Assembly (NCBI GenBank): GCA_002493005.1
Contig: DKXL01000008.1
Span: 10,617-74,616 of the forward strand
Reading direction: 5' to 3'
DNA: 64,000 bases
Source of the DNA: Ruminococcaceae bacterium UBA7127
GTDB lineage: Bacteria; Bacillota; Clostridia; Oscillospirales; Acutalibacteraceae
Positions 45,727 through 54,192 of this stretch are shown here, one piece after another. Each line of letters opens with the position of its first letter. The first letter of the stretch is position 1. The translations under genes and the position numbers were made by a program. The notes beneath the pieces are model-generated. The model searched no databases and was not told the DNA's origin. It saw only the letters and a program-made list of their open reading frames with translations.

Positions 45727-46511
45727 TGACGGCTTATGAAAAGTTAATGGCGGCAAGAGATGCAAACAAGCTGACAGCTGTTGATTATATTGCCCATATG
45801 TTTGGCGACAGCTTTATTGAAATGCACGGTGACCGCCGATATTCAGACGATAAGGCAATTATTGCAGGTCTTGCTATGCTTTATGATACACCAATCACTG
45901 TTATCGGAATTGAAAAGGGCAGAAATACTAAGGAGCGTGTGGAGCGCAACTTTGGACAGGCTCATCCCGAGGGATACCGCAAGGCATTAAGACTTATGAA
46001 GCAGGCTGAAAAGTTCCATAGACCCGTACTTTGCTTTGTTGACACAAGCGGAGCATATCCCGGCATTGGCGCAGAGGAACGCGGACAGGGTCAGGCGATT
46101 GCTGAAAATCTTATGGAAATGATGACTCTGAAAACTCCTATTCTCTCGATTGTTATCGGAGAAGGAGGAAGCGGCGGTGCGCTTGCACTTGCAGTAGCCG
46201 ACGAGGTGTGGATGATGGAGGACTCTGTTTATTCAGTTATTTCTCCTGAGGGCTGTGCGTCAATCCTTTGGAAAGACAGTACCAAAGCACCGCAGGCTGC
46301 TGAGGCACTAAAAATCACCGCTCAGGATTTGTTTAACCTTGGAGTAATTGAACGTATCGTTCGACAACCAAAGGCTGAAGATACAGCTATGTTTGAGAGC
46401 TTAAAGCTGCTTGTCAGCAGAACATTCGAGAAGAATCTTGCGTTGACTGATGATGAGCTTACTGCAAATCGCTATGAGCGTTTTCGCAAAATAGGTAAAC
46501 CGCTTGATTAA
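45726..46511 (+). CDS. accA: Acetyl-CoA carboxylase carboxyltransferase alpha, AccA
   Basis: Alpha subunit, 261 aa, shorter than the E. coli protein (319) because it lacks the N-terminal extension, as in other Clostridia. Visible motifs are FVDTSGAYPGIGAEERGQG and GEGGSGGALALAVAD. Last gene of the fab-acc operon, ended by a long perfect palindrome. Confidence 0.95.
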   Translation: MTAYEKLMAARDANKLTAVDYIAHMFGDSFIEMHGDRRYSDDKAIIAGLAMLYDTPITVIGIEKGRNTKERVERNFGQAHPEGYRKALRLMKQAEKFHRPVLCFVDTSGAYPGIGAEERGQGQAIAENLMEMMTLKTPILSIVIGEGGSGGALALAVADEVWMMEDSVYSVISPEGCASILWKDSTKAPQAAEALKITAQDLFNLGVIERIVRQPKAEDTAMFESLKLLVSRTFEKNLALTDDELTANRYERFRKIGKPLD

Positions 46512-46532
46512 TTTAGAATTTTTTAACATAAC

Positions 46533-46569
46533 AAAATCCGATTAACTCTTAAGAGTTAATCGGATTTTT
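46533..46569. terminator. 36-nt perfect palindrome, terminator
   Basis: AAAATCCGATTAACTCTT and its exact complement meet at 46550/46551, followed by T residues. It is shared by accA and the converging zinc-ribbon gene. Confidence 0.92.
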
Positions 46570-46605
46570 GACTTAATATTAATTTCTAATTAATGCGCTG
46601 TCTGA

Positions 46606-47619
46606 TTAATCCAAAAACGGATCATCAAAATCGGCAAGATCAGCATAAAAAGAACAGCTGACAAGTGTTTCGTTATTGCTATTGGCTGAATCAGGGGAAA
46701 CAATACCGCTGTCTTCATATGTTAACTCTATAGATTCACAATCTTTTGCTACGGCACAGCTTAGTGTGATTTGCTCAGTTGTATCCGGCTTGATTGTAAG
46801 TTTAAAGTCATCTGTGCTTTTACCGTTTATTGCGAAAATCTCACAATCATAGAAGTCTTTTTTATCAAACACAGTAAACTGATATATATCAAAAATATAG
46901 TCGTAGTGTGCAGTGTTTGTTATTTCAAAAACCAAATCAACCTTTTTACAGCCGGCAGGACTTTCAATAAGGCTTTTATCGGTGTCGTTGAGTTTGCTGA
47001 TTTTGCAATCAACAAGCCCTACGTCGGTGTGGCTAAGGACTGCTTCTTCGTCCACAGAATACGCATACGGGTCATAATCATTGTATGCATCATCATAATC
47101 ATATGAGTTATAATCATTGTCGGATATGAGTTTTGACGTAAAATTATCAACTATGGATTTATTGTTTGTTAATGATGAGTAGATGCTTATTCCGATGCCG
47201 ATAAGAACGACAACAATTACAAATGCAGTAATCAGAATGGGCATAACTTTATTTTTATTCTTTGGCTTTTGCACCGTGGCAGGTGGTTGATACGGCGAGC
47301 CGCTTTGTCCGTAACCGTTTGAAAATTGCGGTGACGGCGCTGTAGCATTTGGAATAGGAGGCACTGTAGCATTCGGAATATGAGGCGCCTGGGTTTTAGG
47401 CATTTGATTGTTTGCAATATTCATTGTAGGCGGAGCTTGATTAACCTCGTGAAACGGAGGTTGAGGGGAGTTTGTCCGATTTTGATATGGATTCTGATAT
47501 AATTGTCCGTTATCTGCAAATTCTGTGTTTGCGGCGGTCGGTGAAGAATCAGTAATTTTAGTGCCGCACATTGTGCAGAAATTTCCGCTGTTTTCAAAGC
47601 CGCAGTTCGGGCATTTCAT
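46606..47619 (-). CDS. Zinc-ribbon membrane protein of unknown function
   Basis: A 337-residue protein. N-terminal zinc ribbon (CPNCGFENSGNFCTMCGTK, four Cys) in the cytosol, then a Pro/Asn/Gln-rich linker (about 25-120) containing the near-repeat IPNATVPP/IPNATAPS. One membrane helix follows (about 128-150), then an acidic Asp/Tyr-rich stretch and an outside domain (about 195-337) with strand-like segments. The architecture matches common Firmicutes zinc_ribbon_2 membrane proteins whose role is unknown. GAGGTG is 5 bases before the ATG. Confidence 0.8.
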   Translation of the reverse strand: MKCPNCGFENSGNFCTMCGTKITDSSPTAANTEFADNGQLYQNPYQNRTNSPQPPFHEVNQAPPTMNIANNQMPKTQAPHIPNATVPPIPNATAPSPQFSNGYGQSGSPYQPPATVQKPKNKNKVMPILITAFVIVVVLIGIGISIYSSLTNNKSIVDNFTSKLISDNDYNSYDYDDAYNDYDPYAYSVDEEAVLSHTDVGLVDCKISKLNDTDKSLIESPAGCKKVDLVFEITNTAHYDYIFDIYQFTVFDKKDFYDCEIFAINGKSTDDFKLTIKPDTTEQITLSCAVAKDCESIELTYEDSGIVSPDSANSNNETLVSCSFYADLADFDDPFLD

Positions 47620-47821
47620 AAAATCACCTCATTGTATTATAACGTATAATTCATTCTGATTTAATGATATATCAAATTACCTTAAAAGTCAACACAAAAT
47701 TATTTTACATTGTATCACAAATGATTGCGCTCAACTTGATTGTGCACAAAATACAAATAAAATCAGCATTATGAGCAGATTTGTTTATTGTGTGAATTTT
47801 TTTGTTTAGCAAAAAACTTTG

Positions 47822-47850
47822 TTGAATTTGACATCGCACTGTTGTATAAT
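47822..47850 (+). promoter_or_regulatory. Promoter of the hydrogenase gene
   Basis: TTGAAT (47822-47827), a 17-base spacer and TATAAT (47845-47850), about 60 bases before the start. A TTGACA inside the spacer is too close to the -10 to serve it. The rest of 47620-47910 shows no gene. Confidence 0.65.
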
Positions 47851-47910
47851 TTATGTATAAAACAAAGTTATATGGTTTTGTCTGCAAATATAAATGAAAG
47901 GAAGATTCAG

Positions 47911-49449
47911 TTGAGAGGACTTTATTCATCAAAAACAAAAATTCGACACCAGATTTTTACTGAGGTTGCAAGATTTGCATATGAGGGCGGCGACTACTCA
48001 AAATTTGAAGCTCTCCCATACAAAATTATTCCAGGTGAAATTTCTACATACAGGGAAAGCGTCTTTCTTGAACGTGCGATTGTAGGAGAAAGACTGCGCC
48101 TTGCAATGGGACTTCCTTTGCTTCCTGCCGACAGACAAGCGCCTATTTCAACAGGTGTTGAAGAAAGTATGATAGATGAAAAGGTATATGATCCGCCGCT
48201 TGTAAATATTATTAAGTTTGCCTGTCACAGTTGCCCCGAAAAGCGCGTGTTTGTCAGTGATGGTTGCCAGGGCTGCCTTGAGCATCCGTGTACTGAGGTG
48301 TGCTCAAAAAATGCAATTTCAATAGTTGACGGCAAGTCATATATTGACCAGAGCAAATGTGTTAAGTGCGGAAAGTGTAAAAGTGCCTGCCCGTATAATG
48401 CCATCATCAAGCAGGAACGCCCTTGTGCGGCGGCGTGCGGAATGAAGGCTATTCACAGCGACGACCACGGCAGAGCAGAAATTGACTACGACAAGTGTGT
48501 TTCTTGCGGTATGTGCCTGGTAAGCTGTCCGTTTAGTGCGATTGTTGATAAAAGCCAGATTTTCCAGACAATAATGGCTATAAACAGCGATACTCCTGTA
48601 TATGCGGCGGTTGCTCCTGCTATTGCAGGTCAGTACAAGGGGCTTCCTTCAAATAAAATGAGAAATGCATTTAAGGCACTGGGCTTTGCGGATGTTGTTG
48701 AGGTTGCGGTCGGAGCAGACCTTTGCACCGTTGAAGAAGCAAAAGATTTTATGGCTGAAGTGCCCGAAAAACAGCCTTTTATGGCTACATCATGCTGTCC
48801 GGCGTGGAGTATGATGGCAAAGAAGAACTTTCCGACTATTGCCTCTAACATATCAATGGCACTAACGCCAATGGTGCTTACGGGAAGACTTACAAAGCAG
48901 CAGTATCCGGGATGCAGGGTTGTATTTATCGGACCTTGTGCGGCTAAAAAGCTTGAGGCAAGCCGCAGAACAATTCGCAGTGATATTGACTTTGTTCTTA
49001 CATTTGAAGAGGTTGCAGGAATGTTTGATGCAAAGGGCGTTGATTTTTCTGCCCTTGAAGTTGACGAAAAACCTCTTACATTCTCAAGTGCAGACGGCAG
49101 AGGCTTTGCTGTAAGCGGCGGTGTTGCAAAAGCCGTAGTAAATGCAATTTCTCAGCTTGATCCTGAGCGTGAGGTTAAGGTAGCTAATGCTCAGGGACTG
49201 GACGAATGTGCAAAATTGCTCAGAATGGCAAAAGCCGGTAAATATGACGGCTATCTGCTTGAGGGTATGGCTTGTCCGGGCGGATGCGTTGCCGGTGCAG
49301 GTACGATTAATATGCCTGACAAATCGGCTATGGAGGTACTCAAGAGCAAAAAAGAATCCAAATTTGAGGCTTCAATAGAAACACCGTATATCGATCAGCT
49401 GTCAACTCTTGAAAATATGTACAATGAATTTGACAGAGATAATGAGTAA
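47911..49449 (+). CDS. Monomeric [FeFe] hydrogenase, group B-like
   Basis: A 512-residue iron-sulfur enzyme that likely makes or oxidises H2. The N-terminal half has many Cys: CHSCPEK, CQGCLEHPCTEVC and two ferredoxin-type sets (CVKCGKCKSACP and CVSCGMCLVSCP), so three or more [4Fe-4S] clusters. The H-cluster domain has L1 TSCCPAW, L2 FIGPCAAKK and L3 MACPGGC. There is no [2Fe-2S] plant-type domain. RGLYSSKTKIRHQIFTEVAR at the start is typical of this subgroup. I start at the TTG at 47911, 6 bases after AAAGGAAG; the upstream open frame covers the promoter. No maturation genes hydEFG lie nearby. Confidence 0.93.
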   Translation: MRGLYSSKTKIRHQIFTEVARFAYEGGDYSKFEALPYKIIPGEISTYRESVFLERAIVGERLRLAMGLPLLPADRQAPISTGVEESMIDEKVYDPPLVNIIKFACHSCPEKRVFVSDGCQGCLEHPCTEVCSKNAISIVDGKSYIDQSKCVKCGKCKSACPYNAIIKQERPCAAACGMKAIHSDDHGRAEIDYDKCVSCGMCLVSCPFSAIVDKSQIFQTIMAINSDTPVYAAVAPAIAGQYKGLPSNKMRNAFKALGFADVVEVAVGADLCTVEEAKDFMAEVPEKQPFMATSCCPAWSMMAKKNFPTIASNISMALTPMVLTGRLTKQQYPGCRVVFIGPCAAKKLEASRRTIRSDIDFVLTFEEVAGMFDAKGVDFSALEVDEKPLTFSSADGRGFAVSGGVAKAVVNAISQLDPEREVKVANAQGLDECAKLLRMAKAGKYDGYLLEGMACPGGCVAGAGTINMPDKSAMEVLKSKKESKFEASIETPYIDQLSTLENMYNEFDRDNE

Positions 49450-49473
49450 AATTAAATTTAATATATAACATAA

Positions 49474-49527
49474 AAGAGTAGTTTGTGAACGGTCTTGATT
49501 ATAAAGACGTCGGCAAACTACTCTTAT
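49474..49527. terminator. Terminator between hydrogenase and mreB
   Basis: Outer arms AAGAGTAGTTTG (49474-49485) and CAAACTACTCTT (49514-49525), with an inner TCTT/AAGA helix. It serves the converging genes. Confidence 0.9.
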
Positions 49528-49551
49528 TGTTTTAAGCTTAAATATTGATTT

Positions 49552-50568
49552 TTAATTAACACTGATAAGCGGTGAAAATCCGCTTGAATCAGCTTTGTCG
49601 GCGGTTGCGATGTATTCAATCGCCTTGCCGCAGCCCGTTATAACACAATCAGCGGCAGCCTTGTGAACCCTTACCTTGAGCTTTGTGGCTTCGCTTATCA
49701 TTCTTGCAAATCCTGTCAGCTTTGCAAGACCTCCGGTCAGAATAATTCCGTCAGAATAAATATCTCCTATAAGTTCGGGAGGAGTACTTTCAAGTACATC
49801 TTTAATAGCTGTTACAATTTCAAGCGCTGTTTCCTCAATAACAGGTTTTATCTCGGCATATCCAACCTCAACAAATCTCGGAAGTCCGCTTACGGCATCT
49901 CTGCCCTTGACCTTAAATGTCTTTGGTTCAACGGGAACTTTAACACAGCCAACCTCTTTTTTGCACGCTTCAGCCATATTTGTTCCGATGATAAGGTTGT
50001 ACTTTTTGCGAATATATTTTACAATTTCGTCATCCATTGCGGCGCCTGCGTGTTTAACGCTTTTGCATACCGATATTCCGCCCAGTGACAGAACTGCAAT
50101 GTCGGCAGTACCGCTTCCGATGTCGGCAATCAAAACACCGTGAGGCCCCATAATATCAATGCCGCATCCAAGCGAGGCTGCTTTAGGGCTTTCGATAAGG
50201 TATACCTTGCGAACGCCGATTGAACTGACAGCATTTACAACAGCACGTTTTTCAACCTCAGTAACGTCACAGGGAATAGAAGTCACAACTCTCGGCATCA
50301 CGATTTTTGCGGTACAAACCTCTTTGAGAAGAATTGCAACCATATCTTCAACAAGTTCAGGCTGAGCGATAACTCCTCCGTCAAGAGGATGCATTGCCCG
50401 TATTCCGGCAGGAGTTTTTCCAATCATTTTGTATGCTTCGTCACCGACAGCGTATATTTCGCCTGTATCAACGTCAAAGGTCACAACGCTTGCCTCATTA
50501 AGCACAATGCCCTTGTTTTCTAAAAATACCCTTGTTCTGTCAGAACCCAAATCTATTGCTATATCCAT
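49552..50568 (-). CDS. mreB: Rod-shape actin-like protein MreB
   Basis: Actin-fold filament protein that guides side-wall synthesis, 338 aa. ATP-binding motifs: IAIDLGSDRTRVF, IADIGSGTADIAVLSLGG and GIILTGGLAKLTGF. It is single, without mreC or mreD beside it, so it may be an extra MreB/Mbl paralogue. AGGAGC precedes the ATG. Sequence is well conserved. Confidence 0.93.
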   Translation of the reverse strand: MDIAIDLGSDRTRVFLENKGIVLNEASVVTFDVDTGEIYAVGDEAYKMIGKTPAGIRAMHPLDGGVIAQPELVEDMVAILLKEVCTAKIVMPRVVTSIPCDVTEVEKRAVVNAVSSIGVRKVYLIESPKAASLGCGIDIMGPHGVLIADIGSGTADIAVLSLGGISVCKSVKHAGAAMDDEIVKYIRKKYNLIIGTNMAEACKKEVGCVKVPVEPKTFKVKGRDAVSGLPRFVEVGYAEIKPVIEETALEIVTAIKDVLESTPPELIGDIYSDGIILTGGLAKLTGFARMISEATKLKVRVHKAAADCVITGCGKAIEYIATADKADSSGFSPLISVN

Positions 50569-50604
50569 AAAATCGCTCCTGATTATTATAAATTTTAATG
50601 TTAT

Positions 50605-51267
50605 TCAAGGTATCGTAACCGTGCACAATGCCGCACAGCACACTTCTTTGCACCCGGATTTCATTAATATGCGTGCACACTCGCCCAGAGTGTTGCCGGT
50701 TGTAATGATGTCGTCGATTATCAGCACACTTTTACCATATGCAATTTTCTTGTCAGGTATGCGGTAAACACCCCTGACATTTTTGGCACGTTCATTGGCT
50801 TTTATTCTGTGCTGTAACTTGTTTTCTTTAAATTTTTCTATGACGTCTGCGTATTCAATTCCCATAATTTCAGCACATTCTCTTGCAAGCAGTTCGGCTT
50901 GATTGTAACCTCGTTGTTTGAGTGCGTTTTTGTGCATCGGAACGCAGGTGATAACGTCAAAATTCTTTCCTTGATATACTTCACCTATTGCGCAGACTAT
51001 CATAAATGATAATTGCTTTGCATATGCTCCGCAGTTGTGAAATTTGAATCGGGTAACTGCATCTTTGTAGCGTTCGTCATACGGAAACGGAGATGCGCAT
51101 TTGAATCCGCCGATAGCGTATTTTACAACAGCCGTTTCTGGAAAATGCTTTTTGCAGTTTTCACATGCATATTCACTGCGATTGATTGCTTTATTGCAGT
51201 AAGGACAGTGCACGGTAAAAAGAAAGTCCAAAATCGGTGTTGTAATATTTTTAATAAAGTGTTTCAT
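50605..51267 (-). CDS. ComF family protein
   Basis: A 220-residue protein of the competence ComFC group. N-terminal zinc finger (Cys21, Cys24, Cys35, Cys38) and a phosphoribosyltransferase-type domain with the PRPP loop VLIIDDIITTGNT. In Bacillus it is needed for DNA uptake. It overlaps the recD2 gene by 17 bases. No comFA helicase lies nearby. Confidence 0.92.
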   Translation of the reverse strand: MKHFIKNITTPILDFLFTVHCPYCNKAINRSEYACENCKKHFPETAVVKYAIGGFKCASPFPYDERYKDAVTRFKFHNCGAYAKQLSFMIVCAIGEVYQGKNFDVITCVPMHKNALKQRGYNQAELLARECAEIMGIEYADVIEKFKENKLQHRIKANERAKNVRGVYRIPDKKIAYGKSVLIIDDIITTGNTLGECARILMKSGCKEVCCAALCTVTIP

Positions 51268-53464
51268 CTCTAAGTAAAAATTCTTTTAATCCGCTGTACC
51301 GTTTGGTGCGGCGGTTGTTGTTTACCATATATTCTACCGTCTGTGGATTGCCGACTAAAACAAGCGTTTTTTTTGCTCTGGTAACGGCGGTATAGAGTAG
51401 ATTTCTGTAGTAAAGCTGTACAGGGCCGGGAAACATCGGGATTACAACGGCGTCAAACTCATTGCCTTGACTTTTGTGAACCGTAATTGCATAGGCAAAA
51501 TCGAGGTCAGAGGCAAAGTCAACAGTGTAGCGTGCGCTTTTGTCGTAGAAATTAATTTCGATAGATTTACTTTTTCTGTCAATTTTTTCAATTATGCCTA
51601 TCTCGCCGTTAAATATTCCTTCACCTGTGTCACCGTTTGACCTGAACCAGTGAATATCGTAGTTGTTTTTGATTTGCATAACCTTGTCGCCTACTCGAAA
51701 AGTCTTTGAACCGATTGTAATTTCGCTTTTTTCGGGGGACTTTGGATTGAGTGATGCCTGCAAACGATGATTTAGCTCAGCTGTTCCGAGTTCGCCCTTT
51801 TTTGACGGTGCAAGCACCTGAATGCTCTCAAGCGGTGAATAGCCATATGCATTTGGAAGTCTTACGGAGCAAAGCTCGGTAATAACATTTGAAACGTCAG
51901 TTTTATTATTCCTTTTAAGAAAAAAGAAATCTTTATCCGTTGAATTGAGAACCGGCAGCTCGCCGTTAACAATTTTGTGTGCATTGGTGACAATCAGACT
52001 TTGTTGTGCCTGGCGAAAAATCTCGTTGAGTCTTACGACAGGAATAATTCCGCTGGTGCTTAAATCGCCCAGAATATTTCCGGGACCGACTGACGGCAAC
52101 TGGTCAGAATCTCCAACCAGTATCAGACGACAGCCGGTGCTGAGTGCACGCATTACACTCTCAAAAATAAATGTGTCAACCATAGAAACTTCGTCTATAA
52201 TCAATGCGTCGCATTTGAGTTGGTTGCGTTCATTTTTATTAAAAATCGGATTGTCTTGCTTATCCCAACTGACTTCAAGCAGTCGGTGAAGGGTCTTTGC
52301 TTCGTCGCCTGTTAAGTCGCTCATTCGCTGAGCAGCCCGCCCTGTGGGAGCGGAGAGCAAAACAGTCTTGCCTTTGCGTTTCATTATTTTGATTATCGCA
52401 TTGAGCGTGGTGGTTTTTCCTGTGCCGGGGCCGCCTGTCAAAATTAACATTCCCTCTGTAAGTGCTTGTGTTATAGCCTCTTTTTGCAGGTCGGCATATT
52501 CTATACCGTCCTCTTTTTCGCATTTTTTAATTTCCGAGTCAATATCTTTAATTTTCTCTGAGGGAAATTTAAGCAGCATTTTAATTCGGGAGGCAATATA
52601 CATCTCGCACAGGTGAACCTCAGGCGCAAAAATAAATTGGCAGTCGTCAATAGTATCTTCAATGAGCGAACGGTCAAAAATCATTTCTTCCATACAGCTT
52701 TCAATACTCTCGGCGGCAACCGACAAAAAATCTGCGGCAGTTTTAACAAGCTTGTCTTTTGGCAGACAGGTGTGGCCGTTGCGTTCGTTGTGGTGGAGAA
52801 TATATGTAATGCCAGAACGGAGCCTGACGGGGGAATCGTTATCAAGATTTTCTTTTTTTGCGATAAAGTCAGCATTTTCAAATGACACACCAAAGCCTGA
52901 ATTGCATAGTATGTAGGGATTTGCCTTTATCAGTTCAACACATCCTGCGCCGAGTGCGTTAAAAATTTTAACAGCTGAGGTGTTTGAAATTCCATATTCG
53001 CCAAGATACAGCATAAGAGTACGCACACCTGTATTGCTTTTGAGTTGAATCGAAAAATCTTTTGCCTTTTGTTCGGAAATTCCTTTCAGCAGTGCAACAC
53101 GTTCAGGCTGATTTTCAAGCACATCAAGCGTTGCCTCGCCAAACTCCTTTACAAGGCGCTGTGCAGTCTGTGCGCCGATTCCCTTGATTGCGCCTGACGA
53201 AAGGTAGCGCAGAATATCTGCAGACTCCGTTGGACGGCAGATTTCACATATCTGAACCGAAAATTGTCTGCCGTATGTTTTGTGAGTTGTGTAAGTGCCT
53301 GTCAGCTTAACCATATCGCCTGCACCGACCTGAGGCATAATTCCCACAGCAGTGATATAATCCTCATCATCAGATATTTCGATTACACTGTATCCGTTGT
53401 CCTCATTGCGGTATACAACATTTTCAACAGAGCCTTCAAGCTGAAATAACTTATCGTTATCCAT
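51251..53464 (-). CDS. recD2: ATP-dependent DNA helicase RecD2
   Basis: A 737-residue SF1B 5'-3' helicase acting in DNA repair without RecBC. An N-terminal OB-like part is followed by helix-hairpin-helix IKGIGAQTAQRL, Walker A TGGPGTGKTTTL, Walker B ALIIDEVSMVD, VGDSDQLPSVGPG and the C-terminal ITVHKSQGNEFD. I start at the ATG at 53464, 7 bases after GAGGAG; an ATG at 53497 would overlap the upstream gene. It lies 4 bases after the GatD-like gene, so the operon joins wall and DNA genes. Confidence 0.95.
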   Translation of the reverse strand: MDNDKLFQLEGSVENVVYRNEDNGYSVIEISDDEDYITAVGIMPQVGAGDMVKLTGTYTTHKTYGRQFSVQICEICRPTESADILRYLSSGAIKGIGAQTAQRLVKEFGEATLDVLENQPERVALLKGISEQKAKDFSIQLKSNTGVRTLMLYLGEYGISNTSAVKIFNALGAGCVELIKANPYILCNSGFGVSFENADFIAKKENLDNDSPVRLRSGITYILHHNERNGHTCLPKDKLVKTAADFLSVAAESIESCMEEMIFDRSLIEDTIDDCQFIFAPEVHLCEMYIASRIKMLLKFPSEKIKDIDSEIKKCEKEDGIEYADLQKEAITQALTEGMLILTGGPGTGKTTTLNAIIKIMKRKGKTVLLSAPTGRAAQRMSDLTGDEAKTLHRLLEVSWDKQDNPIFNKNERNQLKCDALIIDEVSMVDTFIFESVMRALSTGCRLILVGDSDQLPSVGPGNILGDLSTSGIIPVVRLNEIFRQAQQSLIVTNAHKIVNGELPVLNSTDKDFFFLKRNNKTDVSNVITELCSVRLPNAYGYSPLESIQVLAPSKKGELGTAELNHRLQASLNPKSPEKSEITIGSKTFRVGDKVMQIKNNYDIHWFRSNGDTGEGIFNGEIGIIEKIDRKSKSIEINFYDKSARYTVDFASDLDFAYAITVHKSQGNEFDAVVIPMFPGPVQLYYRNLLYTAVTRAKKTLVLVGNPQTVEYMVNNNRRTKRYSGLKEFLLRDETLY

Positions 53465-53468
53465 TGGG

Positions 53469-54191
53469 TTACTCCTCAAATCTTTTGCTAAGCTCATTTA
53501 AGGTTATTTTATATCCCTTGCGCTCGTAATCAAGGTGGTTTGCACAAACCTCAAAACCTTGGTTGCGTTTTGAAATAATGTCTGCAATATGCAAAAGAAA
53601 ATGCGGGTTTTTAATCATAATAGGGCCTGTAACGTGTGTGCCGAAAAGATTTTTGCAGTGCAAGCCTTCACTCTTGCTCTCGCTGTTGTTGCCCATACCG
53701 TGCTTTACGGTGAATAGGGGAGAAGTAATGCCGCTTATTTCACTGCACTTGTTGATGAAACCGACAAAAGGCTTTGTTGAAAAATCAGCAGTACAGATGA
53801 CATCGCCTGTTAATCTCTTTTTATTCTGCTCGACCGATGTAAAATCAAAAATTCCGAGACCGTCGTATGCTTTGCCGTTGCAGTCGGTAATTGTTTTGCC
53901 GAGCATTTCAAACGAATTGCCTGTCATCAGAATAGGGATTCCGTTTTCAATGCAGGAGGCAAGGCTGTCGCGGTATTTCTTAAAGTCTTCAAGTACAAGC
54001 TTTTGATTGCTCTCTGTACCCGAACCTACATAGATAAAATCATATGATTCAAGGTCGGCGCTGTCGCCGAGGGTAAGACGGTCAGTTGTAATTTCCACGT
54101 TGCTTTTTTGAAGCACACGTTCAAGTGCGCTTATGTTTCCGTATTCGCCGTATAAATTCATTATGTCGTAATATAAATGAAGAATTTTCAT
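53469..54191 (-). CDS. GatD-like glutamine amidotransferase subunit lacking catalytic Cys and His
   Basis: A 240-residue class I GATase-fold protein colinear with S. aureus GatD, which supplies ammonia to MurT for amidation of lipid II D-glutamate. Family landmarks remain: NLYGEYGNISAL, GLGIFDFTS, the RLTGD strand, VGF and MKNPHFL-like end. But the nucleophile elbow reads TGNSFEML, with Gly91 where GatD Cys94 should be, and GTHVTGP has Thr188 where catalytic His189 is expected. The NHGGR-type loop is also changed (INKCSEISG). The frame is intact, so it is not decayed. It should not hydrolyse glutamine by the known route. It lies 1 base after the MurT-like gene. Confidence 0.8.
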   Translation of the reverse strand: MKILHLYYDIMNLYGEYGNISALERVLQKSNVEITTDRLTLGDSADLESYDFIYVGSGTESNQKLVLEDFKKYRDSLASCIENGIPILMTGNSFEMLGKTITDCNGKAYDGLGIFDFTSVEQNKKRLTGDVICTADFSTKPFVGFINKCSEISGITSPLFTVKHGMGNNSESKSEGLHCKNLFGTHVTGPIMIKNPHFLLHIADIISKRNQGFEVCANHLDYERKGYKITLNELSKRFEE

Positions 54192-54192
54192 A

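Noticed and set aside
47828..47850. TTGACA as the -35 of the hydrogenase promoter
   Set aside because: Only 11 bases from TATAAT; TTGAAT at 47822 gives the correct 17-base spacing.
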